Positions 14,725 through 24,042 are shown, numbered from the stretch's first letter. The stretch is 64,000 nucleotides of DNA from JALZKA01 sp963717635 (GCA_963717635.1 OY970347.1:248001-312000); one strand, 5' to 3'. The notes: a model not told the origin generated them from the sequence alone. Made by a program: numbers and translations.

Positions 14725-16310
14725 CCGCCGCATCTCAGCGCAAGCTCTGCCTCGTCTTCGTCGACTCGCTGCGAACCGACAAGCTCGAGGAAACCGTCGC
14801 CGCCGGCGAGGCGCCGTACTTCGGAGCGCTGCTCGCCCGCGGCGAGCTGATCTCGGACTGCGTCTCCGCGTTCCCGTCGGTGACCCCCGTCTGCACCTCG
14901 GAGATCGCGACCGGCGCGACCGCGGATCAGCATTGGATCAGCGGCATGAACTGGTACCACCGGGTCGAGCGGCGCTACGTCGAGTACGGCTCGTCGTTCG
15001 AGGCCACCCGCGCGTTCGGCCTGTTCCGTGCCACCTACGACATCGTCTACAACATGAACATGGCCCACCTCTCGCCCGAGGTGGAGACCTTCTTCGAGTC
15101 GCTCGGCGACGCCGGCGTGCGCACCGCCTGCACCCCGTTCCTGATCTACCGGGGGCGCACCCGGCACGAGCTGGGGCTCGACGGGCTGCTGCGCCGCGGC
15201 GCCGTGGCCGCCGGCTTCCGCCACGCGGTCTACGGCCCGGACGAGCTGTTCTTCGGCGAGCTGTTCAACAGCCGCCCGGTGCCCTGCAAGCCGACGCTCG
15301 CCCGGCCCGGCACCCGTGACGAGTACTCGGCCTGCGTCTCGAAGGAGCTCGTCGCCGACGACGCGTACGACTTCCTGCTCTTCAGCCTCCCCGACAACGA
15401 CCATCACACCCACCGCTTCGGACCCGACCAGATGCCGGCATCGATCGCCCACGCCGACCGCTGCTTCGGCGAGCTGGTCGAGGCCTGCGGCGGGATCGAG
15501 GCGTTCCTCGAAAGCCACGCGGTGATCCTGATGGCCGACCACGGCCAGACCGACGTCGAGCACCCGTACGAGCTGACCGCCGAGCTGGCGAAGGAGTGGC
15601 GGGTCCTGCAGCCGTCATCCGACACGCCCGAGGCCGCCGAGCTCGCGGTCTCGCCGACGGCGCGCGCCGCGGCCGTCTACGTGCTGGTCGACGAGAACCG
15701 CCGCGCCAGCCACCATGCAGCCGTGCGCGAGCGGATCCGCGCGATGGAGGGGACGGACATCGTCGCCTGGCTCGCGGCCGGCGACGGCTCGGCGATCGTC
15801 CGCGACGCGGCAGGGTCGCCGGCGCTGGACGACGAGCGCGTTATGGCCGTGATCGAGACCGAGCGCGGCGAGCTTCGCTTCCGGCCCGGTGGGCGCTCGC
15901 GCGACCGCCGCGGTCGTCAGTGGTACCTGAAGGGCGACCTCGAAGCTCTCGGGCTCGAGCGCAAGCGCGGCTTCCTGCTCAGCGAGGACTACCCGGACGC
16001 GCTCGGCCGCCTCTGGTCGGCGCTGACGGCGCCGCACGCCGGCGACGTGATGGTCTCGCTCACCGAAGGCTGGGAGTGCGTCGACTGGGGCGGCACCTCG
16101 CACGCCGGAGGCGGCAGCCACGGTTCGCTGCTCGCCGGCGACTCGCTCTGCCCCCTGCTCCTGGTCGGCCTCGAGCCGGGTACCGCGCAGCTCCACGAGC
16201 AGTGGCGCCTCTGCGATGTCGCGGCGCTGGTCCGCGGGCACTTCGGGCTCGACGGGGGACCGGTCGTCACGGCCTCGCCCGCGCGTGCCGCGGACGGAGC
16301 ACGGGCATGA
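14721..16310 (+). CDS. Alkaline phosphatase/type I phosphodiesterase superfamily protein
   Basis: A 529-residue metal-dependent phosphoesterase. Residues 10-60 carry VFVDSLRTDKL and AFPSVTPVCTSEIATGATADQH, with the Asp and the nucleophilic Ser/Thr of the nucleotide pyrophosphatase/phosphodiesterase fold. Further metal ligands are in LFSLPDNDHHTHRFGP and ILMADHGQTDVEHP, with a last His near GTSHAGGGSHGS. There is no signal peptide. Close neighbours suggest a membrane or cell-envelope substrate, possibly a polyprenyl- or glycerol-linked sugar, because it is sandwiched between a membrane protein and GtrA; that is inference. Confidence 0.85.
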   Translation: MTAASQRKLCLVFVDSLRTDKLEETVAAGEAPYFGALLARGELISDCVSAFPSVTPVCTSEIATGATADQHWISGMNWYHRVERRYVEYGSSFEATRAFGLFRATYDIVYNMNMAHLSPEVETFFESLGDAGVRTACTPFLIYRGRTRHELGLDGLLRRGAVAAGFRHAVYGPDELFFGELFNSRPVPCKPTLARPGTRDEYSACVSKELVADDAYDFLLFSLPDNDHHTHRFGPDQMPASIAHADRCFGELVEACGGIEAFLESHAVILMADHGQTDVEHPYELTAELAKEWRVLQPSSDTPEAAELAVSPTARAAAVYVLVDENRRASHHAAVRERIRAMEGTDIVAWLAAGDGSAIVRDAAGSPALDDERVMAVIETERGELRFRPGGRSRDRRGRQWYLKGDLEALGLERKRGFLLSEDYPDALGRLWSALTAPHAGDVMVSLTEGWECVDWGGTSHAGGGSHGSLLAGDSLCPLLLVGLEPGTAQLHEQWRLCDVAALVRGHFGLDGGPVVTASPARAADGARA

Positions 16311-16771
16311 GCGACGGTCCCGGAACAGGGGCGGCACGGCCGACCGCCGGCGACGTCGCCCGCCGCGTCGGGCGCGGCACCCGCGACCCGGAGAACTGGG
16401 CGCAGCTCCTGCGCTTCGGCCTGGTCGGCGGCTCCGGCTACGTCGTCAACCTGATCGCGTTCGCGATCCTGACCGGGGCCGGCGACCTCCACCACATCGT
16501 CGCCGCGATCGGCGCCTTCCTGGTCGCGGTCACCAACAACTTCGTCTGGAACCGGATGTGGACGTTCCGGGCCGAGGCGCCCGGCCGCCGCCCGGCGCAC
16601 CAGGGCATGCGGTTCCTCACCGTCAGCGTCGTCGGCCTCGGCGTCAACCTGGCGATCCTCGAGGCGCTGGTGACCGGCGCCGACCTCGGCGAGCTGCCGG
16701 CGCAGGCGATCGCGGTCGCCGTCGCGATGCCGGTCAACTTCATCGGCAACAAGCTCTGGACGTTCGGGTAG
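16307..16771 (+). CDS. GtrA-family membrane protein
   Basis: A 154-residue protein with four transmembrane helices in the GtrA pattern: LLRFGLVGGSGYVVNLIAFAI at the start of helix 1 (shown in part as RFGLVGGSGYVVNL), FVWNRMWTF after helix 2, and the final PVNFIGNKLWTFG, whose WTF end is diagnostic. GtrA proteins are thought to flip or help transfer polyprenyl-linked sugars during cell-surface glycosylation. The start overlaps the phosphodiesterase stop (ATGA). Confidence 0.92.
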   Translation: MSDGPGTGAARPTAGDVARRVGRGTRDPENWAQLLRFGLVGGSGYVVNLIAFAILTGAGDLHHIVAAIGAFLVAVTNNFVWNRMWTFRAEAPGRRPAHQGMRFLTVSVVGLGVNLAILEALVTGADLGELPAQAIAVAVAMPVNFIGNKLWTFG

Positions 16772-16785
16772 CCGGCCCGGAACGA

Positions 16786-16815
16786 CGAGGGGCGGCGCGT
16801 CGGCACCGCCCCTCG
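16786..16815. terminator. Hairpin terminator between convergent genes
   Basis: A perfect 10-bp stem (CGAGGGGCGG / CCGCCCCTCG) with a 10-base loop sits between the gtrA stop and the convergent M28 peptidase stop. No T-run follows on either strand, as is common in high-GC genomes. Confidence 0.65.
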
Positions 16816-16837
16816 ATCGCTCATCCCAAGTGCGGGC

Positions 16838-18445
16838 TCAGCGCATTCCGTGCGGCCCCTTGAACTTGAGCCGGTACGCGCGCAGGCGGTTGGGCCGGTC
16901 GGCCCGCAGCGCCTTCTTGCTCAGCGGCCTCGCCTTGCGGGCGAAGTGCCAGCTCGTGTGCGCCGCCGCGTCGGAGAGCTGGTTGAGCGAAACCAGCCCG
17001 TTGCCCTCCAGTGCGGGGAGGCCGGGCGGGAACACGGTCACCGACTCATACGTGTCGCATTCCTCGTGGTAGCACGGGTCGAGCTGCTCGCCCTCGACGC
17101 CGCCGTAGGTGGCGGCCTGCTCGGCCGTCTTCGGGTCCTCGGCGCCTGAGAACAGGCCACCGGCAGGGATCCCCTGCGCGATGAACGGCCCGTAGTCGGA
17201 GCGCCCGTCGAACGCGGTCGGGTCAGTCGCCAGCCCCTTCTGGTCGAAGTAGCCGAGGAACACCTGCTCGATCCGCGCCGAGCCCGGAGGCGCACCGCCG
17301 GGTGGGGGTGGGGTGTCGTTCGTCGACCCGTCATAGACGTAGCGGACGAAATTGGGCGAGGCCAGCATGTCGAAGTTGAGGTTGAGCATGATCCGCTCAC
17401 GCTCCTCATCGCTCAGCTGTGCCACGTACTGGTCGGACCCGATCAGCCCGGCTTCCTCCGCTCCCCAGAACGCGAACTGGATCTGGTTCTGCGGCTTCAG
17501 CTTGAGCTTCGCCATCTGCTCGGCGATCTCGAGCAGGGTCGAGACGCCGGAGCCGTTGTCGTTGATCCCCGGTCCGGCCCGAACCGAATCCAGGTGGCCG
17601 CCGACGACGACCCGCTTCCGCTTGTTGCCGCGCTTCGACGACGCGACCACGTTGTCCTGGCGCCGGGCGATCGTGCCGGCGTCGATCGCCATCTGCACGG
17701 TCGGCTCGTCGCCGGCCTCGAACAGCTGGAACAGCTCGTTGCCGAGCTCGAAGCTCGCGCCGACGGCCGGGATCGGGTAGTAGGGCTCGGCGCCGCGGGC
17801 GATCACGTTGGTGCGCCCGGGCGAGTCGCCCTCGTTGAACAGGATCACGCCGATCGCGCCGGCCTCGGCCGCGTTCTCAAGCTTCTGGACGAACGGGCAG
17901 GTACCGCGCTGGATCAGCGAGATCGCGCCCGCGGTCGCGGCCGGGAAGTCAGCCGGCTCGCAGCCCGAGGTCGATGTGTCGGCCGCCGGGCTCGGGATCA
18001 CGATGTCGCTGGTCGGGACCACGGCGCCCTCGACGTCGCCCGAGCTCGAGAACACGAAGGTGATGAAGTCAACCGCGGGGTTGTCGTCATCGGCCTGGGT
18101 GCCGGGCACGTAGGTCACCGCGTTCGGGCTCGTCTGCTCGAGCACCGGCGTGGCGTTCTCGCGCCAGGTCGGGAAGTCGAACGGCTTGAACCGGACTCGG
18201 TAGCCGGCGTCGTCAAGGGTCTCGGCCACGTACTCGGCCGAGGCGTCGTAGCCGACGGTCGCCGCGGCGCGGTTGCCCTGATGCGCGTCGGCGATTCGCT
18301 GCAGCTTGCGCTCGTGCTGGAGGATTCCCCCCAGCGTTACGGCCCGGCGCAGCTTCTTCGATTGGTCGAAGCTCGACGCCGAGGCCACCGGGACGATCGC
18401 GAGCAACGCTACGAGCGCACCGCTCAACAGGTGACGGATCTTCAT
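16838..18445 (-). CDS. Secreted M28 zinc aminopeptidase with PA domain
   Basis: A 535-residue exported peptidase. The signal peptide is MKIRHLLSGALVALLAIVPVASA. A protease-associated (PA) domain around residues 120-250 includes ALIQRGTCPF-like ISLIQRGTCPFVQKL and AGAIGVILFNEG. The M28 catalytic domain follows with the co-catalytic zinc ligands in order: VVGGHLDSV (His), GINDNGSG (Asp), FWGAEEAGLIGS (catalytic and metal Glu), NLNFDML (Asp), and CYHEECDTY (His). It probably trims N-terminal amino acids from extracellular peptides. AGGAG precedes the ATG, and a hairpin terminator follows the stop. Confidence 0.93.
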   Translation of the reverse strand: MKIRHLLSGALVALLAIVPVASASSFDQSKKLRRAVTLGGILQHERKLQRIADAHQGNRAAATVGYDASAEYVAETLDDAGYRVRFKPFDFPTWRENATPVLEQTSPNAVTYVPGTQADDDNPAVDFITFVFSSSGDVEGAVVPTSDIVIPSPAADTSTSGCEPADFPAATAGAISLIQRGTCPFVQKLENAAEAGAIGVILFNEGDSPGRTNVIARGAEPYYPIPAVGASFELGNELFQLFEAGDEPTVQMAIDAGTIARRQDNVVASSKRGNKRKRVVVGGHLDSVRAGPGINDNGSGVSTLLEIAEQMAKLKLKPQNQIQFAFWGAEEAGLIGSDQYVAQLSDEERERIMLNLNFDMLASPNFVRYVYDGSTNDTPPPPGGAPPGSARIEQVFLGYFDQKGLATDPTAFDGRSDYGPFIAQGIPAGGLFSGAEDPKTAEQAATYGGVEGEQLDPCYHEECDTYESVTVFPPGLPALEGNGLVSLNQLSDAAAHTSWHFARKARPLSKKALRADRPNRLRAYRLKFKGPHGMR

Positions 18446-18639
18446 CCCTGCTCCTCTGGTCGGGTGGGGCCTTTTGGGCGCGCCACGGGTGGATGGGCCC
18501 TTGTGGGACCACAGAGTGCATATCCGGCACGGCCGTCGCCTAAACGTGCCTACGAGCGACGGCTGTTCGCCTGACCCAACTTTCAGCGCCCATGCGTGTG
18601 AATGACCGGAAAGCGCACATACTTACCGGCTTTTGGCAA

Positions 18640-18670
18640 TTTGTTTGGCCTAAGCCTTGACAAATAGCCT
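18640..18670 (+). promoter_or_regulatory. Promoter and possible self-operator of the ROK gene
   Basis: TAGCCT (18665-18670) lies 5 bases before the GTG at 18676, with a weak -35 (TTGTTT, 18641-18646) 18 bases upstream. Between them is an imperfect palindrome whose outer arms are TTTGT (18640-18644) and ACAAA (18660-18664). A ROK repressor bound there would block its own promoter. Confidence 0.4.
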
Positions 18671-18675
18671 CGAAT

Positions 18676-19896
18676 GTGGGATGGATTGGCACCTTGAGTT
18701 CGAGGAGGAGCGGCTCACTTGCATCCCTGCGCGAGGGCAACCGCCGCCGCGTGATCGACGCGCTGCGCGAGCGCGGGGTCGCGAGCCGGGCCGACCTGGC
18801 GCGGATGACCGAGCTCTCGCGCTCGACGATCTCGACGATCGTCGGCGACCTGATCGGGACCGGCCTCGCGGTCGAGCGCGACGGCCAGCCCGAGGGCGAG
18901 TCGCACGCCGGCCGCCCCGGGGTGATGGTCGCCCTCGACAGCTCCGCCGGCCTCGCGCTGGCGATCGACTTCGGCCACCGCCACCTGCGGGTCGCCGTCT
19001 CCGACCTCTCCCACACCGTCCTCGCCGAGACCTGGCGCGAGCTCGACGTCGACCACTCCTCCAGCGACGGCCTCGAGGCCGCAGCCGGGTTCGTCGACGA
19101 CGTCCTCAAGCAGGCGAAGGTCGACCGCGGTCGCGTGATCGGCGCGGTGATGGGCCTGCCGGCGCCGATCAACGGCGCGACCGGGACCGTCTGGGACTCC
19201 TCGATCCTGCCGGGCTGGGTCGGGATCGACGCCGCGGCCGAGGCCTCGAACCGGCTCGGCCTGCCGGTCGCGGTCGAAAACGACGCCAACCTCGGCGCCC
19301 TCGCCGAGCTGACCTGGGGCGCGGCCAAGGGCCGCTCCGAGGTCGCCTACCTGAAGGTGGCGTCCGGAATCGGCGGCGCGCTGATCAACGGCGGCCGCCT
19401 GACCCACGGGGTCGGCGGCACCGCCGGCGAGATCGGCCACACGGTCGTCGTCGAGAACGGCCCGGTCTGCCGCTGCGGCAACCGCGGCTGCCTCGAGGCG
19501 CTGGCCTCGGCGCGGTCGGTGGCGACCCAGCTCAGCCAGAGCCGCCACGAGCAGATTTCGACCCGCCGCCTGCTCGAGCTCTCGGAGTCGGGCGACGCGG
19601 CCGCGCGGCGCCTGATCGGTGACGCGGGCCGGGCGATCGGCATCGCCGTCGCGAACCTCTGCAACATCGTCAACCCCGAGTGCGTCGTGATCGGCGGCGA
19701 CCTCAGCCTCGCCGGCGAGGTCCTGTTGGACCCGGTGCGCGAGGTCGTCACCCGAAACGCGATCCCGAGCGCCGCGGCGGACGCCGAGATCGTCGCCGGC
19801 GTGCTCGGCGAGCGGGCCGAGATGCTCGGTGCCCTGGCCCTGGTGATGCACGAGTCCGAGCGCTTCGCGGCCCCCAACCTGAGCGAGGCGGCATGA
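18676..19896 (+). CDS. ROK-family transcriptional repressor
   Basis: A 406-residue ROK protein. An N-terminal winged HTH (residues 15-75: LREGNRRRVIDALRERG, then SRADLARMTELSRSTISTIV) is followed by the sugar-kinase-like ROK domain: ALAIDFGHRHLRVAVSD (phosphate 1), PVAVENDANLGALAE, GTAGEIGHTVV, and the zinc motif CRCGNRGCLEAL. Such proteins sense sugars. It precedes the sugar ABC genes by 37 bases, so it probably represses them and itself. The GTG start is supported by the -10 hexamer 5 bases upstream; a TTG at 18694 is possible. Confidence 0.92.
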   Translation: MGWIGTLSSRRSGSLASLREGNRRRVIDALRERGVASRADLARMTELSRSTISTIVGDLIGTGLAVERDGQPEGESHAGRPGVMVALDSSAGLALAIDFGHRHLRVAVSDLSHTVLAETWRELDVDHSSSDGLEAAAGFVDDVLKQAKVDRGRVIGAVMGLPAPINGATGTVWDSSILPGWVGIDAAAEASNRLGLPVAVENDANLGALAELTWGAAKGRSEVAYLKVASGIGGALINGGRLTHGVGGTAGEIGHTVVVENGPVCRCGNRGCLEALASARSVATQLSQSRHEQISTRRLLELSESGDAAARRLIGDAGRAIGIAVANLCNIVNPECVVIGGDLSLAGEVLLDPVREVVTRNAIPSAAADAEIVAGVLGERAEMLGALALVMHESERFAAPNLSEAA

Positions 19897-19933
19897 GCTT
19901 GCAATTCAGAAACCCCAATCGAAGGGAGTACCC

Positions 19934-21052
19934 ATGAGGACGCAGACGCATTTTCGCGCGCTGCTCGTGGCCCTCGCCGCGCTGTTCGCAGCGCTGGCGA
20001 TCGGCGCCTGCGGTGACGATGACGACGACAGCGGTGACTCGGGCGATGAGTCCGCCGGAGGCGGCACGATCGCCTTCCTGTTGCCGGAAACGCAGACGGC
20101 CCGGTACGAGGCGCTCGACAAGCCGCTGTTCGAGGCGAAGGTCTCAGAGCTCTGTCCCGACTGCGAGATCCTCTACCAGAACGCCGACCAGGATCCGGCC
20201 AAGCAACAGCAGCAGGTTGAGGCCGCGATCACCGAGGGCGTCGACGTGATGGTCCTCGACCCGGTCGACTCGACCACGGCCGGCGCACTCGCCACGCAGG
20301 CGAAGGGTGCCGACATCCCGGTCATCTCATACGACCGGCTGATCCTCGACGCGGATCTCGACTACTACGTCGCGTTCGACAGCGTTGAGGTCGGCCGCCA
20401 GCAGGCAACTGCGCTCAGCGAACGGCTGGTCGAGGACGGCAACGACACCGGTCCGATCGTGAAACACAACGGTGACCCGAAGGACAACAACGCCGCACTG
20501 TTCGATCAGGGCTCGGACGAGATCCTGGAGCAGGAAGGCGTCGAGGTCGCCGAGGAATTCGACACGCCGGACTGGCTGCCGGAGAACGCCCAGCGCCAGA
20601 TGGAGCAGGCGATCACCGGAACCGGTGCCGACCAGATCAAGGGTGTCTACGCCGCTAACGACGGCACCGCAGGTGGTGTCATCGCGGCGATGAAGGCGAA
20701 CGGGATGGATCCCACGAAGATCCCGGTCACCGGCCAGGACGCCGAGCTGACGGGGATCCAGCGGATCGTCGCCGGCGAGCAGTTCATGACCGTCTACAAG
20801 CCGATTCAGCCGATGGCGGATACCGCCGCTGAGATCGCCGTGGCGATCGTGAACGGTGAGGAGCCGTCGGCCGATCTCGTCACCAGCGAGACCGACAACG
20901 GCACCGAGGCGGTCCCGACGGCGCTGACCGAGACCGTCGCGGTCACGGTCGACAACATCGCGGACACGATCATCGCCGACGACGTCTATCCCGTCGACGA
21001 GATCTGCGCCGGCGAGTACAAGAAGGCCTGCGCGGACGCAGGCATCGAGTAG
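19934..21052 (+). CDS. Sugar ABC transporter substrate-binding lipoprotein (XylF-like)
   Basis: A 372-residue periplasmic-binding protein of the ribose/xylose type. The lipoprotein signal is ALFAALAIGACGDDDDD, with the lipobox ending in the acylated Cys at about residue 26. The mature domain shows ADQDPAKQQQQVEAAITEG, VMVLDPVDSTTAGA, IPVISYDRLILD and GVYAANDGTAGGVIAAMK, close to D-xylose-binding XylF proteins. GAAGGGAG precedes the ATG. It delivers sugar to the ATPase and permease encoded next; xylose is likely by resemblance but unproven. Confidence 0.92.
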   Translation: MRTQTHFRALLVALAALFAALAIGACGDDDDDSGDSGDESAGGGTIAFLLPETQTARYEALDKPLFEAKVSELCPDCEILYQNADQDPAKQQQQVEAAITEGVDVMVLDPVDSTTAGALATQAKGADIPVISYDRLILDADLDYYVAFDSVEVGRQQATALSERLVEDGNDTGPIVKHNGDPKDNNAALFDQGSDEILEQEGVEVAEEFDTPDWLPENAQRQMEQAITGTGADQIKGVYAANDGTAGGVIAAMKANGMDPTKIPVTGQDAELTGIQRIVAGEQFMTVYKPIQPMADTAAEIAVAIVNGEEPSADLVTSETDNGTEAVPTALTETVAVTVDNIADTIIADDVYPVDEICAGEYKKACADAGIE

Positions 21053-21090
21053 CCCGTAAGGGATAGCCTGAAGCGCGAGGAGAGGTGAGC

Positions 21091-21906
21091 ATGGACGACT
21101 CCACACAGAGCAGTGGCGGAACTTCCAACTCTCAACCTCTCCTCGCGCTGAAGGGCATCTCGAAGAGCTTCGGCCCAGTCGACGCGCTGAAGGACGTCGA
21201 CCTCGAGGTCCGGCCCGGCGAGGTGCTGGGCCTCGTGGGCGACAACGGAGCCGGCAAGTCGACCCTGATCAAGGCGATCGCCGGTGTGCAGCCGGCCGAT
21301 GAGGGCCAGATGCATTTCAGGGGCCGGCCGGTTTCTCTCAACTCACCCCAGGCCGCGACCGGCCTCGGCATCGCGACCGTCTACCAGGACCTCGCCCTCT
21401 GCGAGAACCTCGACATCGTCGCCAATCTGTTCCTGGGCCAGGAGGTCGCCGACGCCGGGCCGTTCGTGCTCAACGAGACCGCGATGGAGCAGAAGACCGA
21501 GGAGCTGCTCGCCTCGCTCGGCGTGACCACGATCCGCAGCGTGCGGACCGAGGTCGAGCGCCTTTCCGGCGGCCAGCGCCAGGCGATCGCGATCGCGCGC
21601 TCGCTGCTCGGCGAGCCCAAGCTCGTGCTGCTCGACGAGCCGACCGCGGCCCTCGGGGTCGTGCAGACCAAGGCGATCCTCGAGCTGATCGACCGCCTGT
21701 CCGAGCGCGGCCTCGGCGTGATCGTCATCTCCCACAACCTTGCCGACGTCTTCCAGGTGGCCGACCGGGTCACCGTGCTGCGGCTCGGCCGGGTCGCCGG
21801 CGACTACAAGATCGGCGACTCGAGCCAGCAGGAGATCGTCGCCGCGATCACCGGAGCGGAGTTCGGCAGCGGCGAAGAGAGGCCGACCGAGGAGGCGCCG
21901 CTGTGA
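21091..21906 (+). CDS. Sugar ABC transporter ATP-binding protein
   Basis: A 271-residue single-domain ABC ATPase of the FrcA/XylG-short type. It has Walker A GDNGAGKSTL, the Q-loop TVYQDLALC, the signature LSGGQRQA, Walker B LVLLDEPTAALG, and the switch His in VIVISHNLADV. Many sugar importers have a tandem ATPase; here there is one copy, so it would act as a homodimer. The ATG at 21091 is preferred because GAGGAGAG is about 8 bases upstream; a GTG at 21085 is in frame. Confidence 0.93.
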   Translation: MDDSTQSSGGTSNSQPLLALKGISKSFGPVDALKDVDLEVRPGEVLGLVGDNGAGKSTLIKAIAGVQPADEGQMHFRGRPVSLNSPQAATGLGIATVYQDLALCENLDIVANLFLGQEVADAGPFVLNETAMEQKTEELLASLGVTTIRSVRTEVERLSGGQRQAIAIARSLLGEPKLVLLDEPTAALGVVQTKAILELIDRLSERGLGVIVISHNLADVFQVADRVTVLRLGRVAGDYKIGDSSQQEIVAAITGAEFGSGEERPTEEAPL

Positions 21907-21958
21907 GGCGGAGTCCGACAGGACGGAGCCGAGCCCTGCCGTTGTTGAGGCAGCTGAT

Positions 21959-23170
21959 ATGAGCACCGCCGCAGCGCCTCCCGCCGGCGACGGCGAGGTC
22001 CGCGAGCGCATCTCGCCCGGCGCGATGCTGCGGCGTCTCGCGCGCGGCGAGCTCGGCTCGATCCGCGTCATCCTCGGCATCGCGGTCATCTGGACGATCT
22101 TCCAGATCGCGAACGACCGGTTCCTGAGCGCGGTCAACCTCTCCAACCTCACCTTGCAGATCGCCGCCGTGGCGACGATCTCGATCGGCGTCGTGCTGGT
22201 CCTGCTGCTGGGCGAGATCGACCTGTCGGTCGGCGCCGTCTCGGGCCTCGCCGCGGCGACGATGGCCGTCCTGAGCGTCAAGCACGGTGTCTCGCCGACG
22301 CTGGCGATCCTCCTCGGGCTCCTGGTCGGCACCGCGATCGGCATGTTCAACGGCTTCATGGTCACCGTCTTCGGGATCCCGTCCTTCGTCGTCACCCTGG
22401 CCGGCCTGCTCGGCTGGCAGGGGGCGCAGCTCGCCGTTTTGGGCGACACCGGGTCGGTCAACATGCCCGACTCGATCATCACCGACCTGACTTCCACGTT
22501 CTTCGACCCGGCCGTCGGCTGGGCGCTCGGGGTGGCCGCGATCGCCGCCTACGGCGGCAGCCTGTTCATGCGCCGGCGCGGGCGGGTGTCCGCCGGGCTC
22601 GAGGCCGAGCCGGTGGTCCTCCTCGCCGCCCGGACCGCGCTGGTCGCCGCCGCGATCATCGCCGCGGTTTCGGTCCTGAACTCCGCCCGCGGGGTGCCGC
22701 TGGCGGTGCTGATCGTGGTGGTCCTGACGGTCCTGTTCACGTTCCTGACCGAGCGGACGCGCTGGGGGCGGCACGTGTTCGCCGTCGGCGGCAACGAGGA
22801 AGCCGCACGCCGGGCGGGCATCCGGGTCAACCGGATCAAGATGAGCGTGTTCGCGCTGGCGTCGACCCTGGCCGCGGCGGGCGGCGTCCTGGCCGCGTCG
22901 CGCCTGCTGTCCGTCAACCAGCAGTCGGGCTCGGGCGACGTGCTGTTGCTCGCGATCGCGGGCCCGGTGATCGCCGGCACCTCGCTGTTCGGCGGCCGCG
23001 GCTTCATCTGGTCGGCGCTCCTGGGCGCGATCGTGATCGGCTCGATCTCGAACGGCATGGACCTGTTGGGGCTCGACTCCGACATCAAGTTCATGATCAC
23101 CGGCGCGGTGCTGCTGCTCGCGGTGACGATCGACGCGGTCACCAGGCAGCGACGCCAAACGGCCCGCTGA
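21959..23170 (+). CDS. Sugar ABC transporter permease (XylH-like)
   Basis: A 403-residue inner-membrane permease with about 10 hydrophobic segments. It has the family motif LLGEIDLSVGAVSGLAA early, FGIPSFVVTLAGLLGWQG in the middle, and the cytoplasmic coupling region AVGGNEEAARRAGIRVNRIK, followed by IAGTSLFGGRG. It forms the channel for the binding protein and ATPase upstream. Its stop overlaps the next gene's unusual CTG start (CTGA), so sugar uptake and the dehydrogenase are co-translated. Confidence 0.93.
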   Translation: MSTAAAPPAGDGEVRERISPGAMLRRLARGELGSIRVILGIAVIWTIFQIANDRFLSAVNLSNLTLQIAAVATISIGVVLVLLLGEIDLSVGAVSGLAAATMAVLSVKHGVSPTLAILLGLLVGTAIGMFNGFMVTVFGIPSFVVTLAGLLGWQGAQLAVLGDTGSVNMPDSIITDLTSTFFDPAVGWALGVAAIAAYGGSLFMRRRGRVSAGLEAEPVVLLAARTALVAAAIIAAVSVLNSARGVPLAVLIVVVLTVLFTFLTERTRWGRHVFAVGGNEEAARRAGIRVNRIKMSVFALASTLAAAGGVLAASRLLSVNQQSGSGDVLLLAIAGPVIAGTSLFGGRGFIWSALLGAIVIGSISNGMDLLGLDSDIKFMITGAVLLLAVTIDAVTRQRRQTAR

Positions 23171-24042
23171 AGTCCGGCGCGCTGATCGGCTTCGGGCTCG
23201 CGGGGTCCGTATTTCACGCGCCGCTGATCGCGGCCACCGACGGCCTGGAGCTGGCGATGACCGTGACCCGCGACGTCGATGCGGTGTGGGACGCCGCCGA
23301 CGAGCTCGACTTCGTCGTGATCGCGACGCCGAACGACTCGCACGTGCCGCTGGCTTCGCGCGCGGTCGAGGCGGGCCTGGCGGTCGTGGTCGACAAGCCG
23401 CTGGCGGTGTCGTCCGGCGCGGCGCGCGAGCTGATCGCGGCTGCCGAGCGCGCCGGCGTGCCGCTGACCGTCTTCCACAACCGCCGCTGGGACTCGGACT
23501 TCCTCGAGCTGCGGCGGCTGATCGAGAGCGGCGAGCTCGGCGAGGTCTGGCGCTTCGAGTCGCGCTTCGAGCGCTTCCGGCCCGAGGCGCCGGAGGGCGC
23601 CTGGCGCTTCAGCGTTCCCCGCGAGCGGGGCGGGGGAGTGCTGCTCGACCTCGGAACCCACCTGGTCGACCAGGCGCTGCAGCTGTTCGGGCCCGCGGCC
23701 ACGGTCCACGGCGAGGTCCACGCCCGCCGCGGCGGCCCGGCCGACGACGACGCCTTCATCGCTCTGCGCCACGAGTCCGGAGTGCTCAGTCATCTCTACG
23801 CATCCGAGGTGGCCCCGAGCCCCGGGCCGCGAATGCGGGTGCAGGGCAGCAAGGGCGCGTTCGTCGCCGAGAAGGTCGACGGCCAGGAGGCGGAGCTGCG
23901 CGAGGGCAAGGCGCCGAGCGGCGAGTGGCCCGAGTTCTACCGCCACTTCGAGGCGGCGCTGCGCGGCGAGGGCGAGCTGCCGGTCGACCCGCGCGATGCG
24001 GTCGCGGTGCTCGAGGTCCTGGAGCGCGCGGCCCCTCTCTAG
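23167..24042 (+). CDS. Gfo/Idh/MocA-family oxidoreductase (CTG start)
   Basis: A 291-residue NAD(P)-dependent sugar dehydrogenase-type protein: GALIGFGLAGSVFHAPLI (Rossmann glycine loop), VVIATPNDSHVPLA, the conserved VVDKPLAV with the catalytic-type Lys, and VFHNRRWDSDFLEL. The nucleotide-binding loop begins at the very N-terminus, and no ATG, GTG or TTG exists upstream in frame. The only sensible start is the CTG at 23167, which overlaps the permease stop as CTGA. It probably oxidises the imported sugar or a derivative; the substrate is unknown. Confidence 0.88.
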   Translation: MKSGALIGFGLAGSVFHAPLIAATDGLELAMTVTRDVDAVWDAADELDFVVIATPNDSHVPLASRAVEAGLAVVVDKPLAVSSGAARELIAAAERAGVPLTVFHNRRWDSDFLELRRLIESGELGEVWRFESRFERFRPEAPEGAWRFSVPRERGGGVLLDLGTHLVDQALQLFGPAATVHGEVHARRGGPADDDAFIALRHESGVLSHLYASEVAPSPGPRMRVQGSKGAFVAEKVDGQEAELREGKAPSGEWPEFYRHFEAALRGEGELPVDPRDAVAVLEVLERAAPL

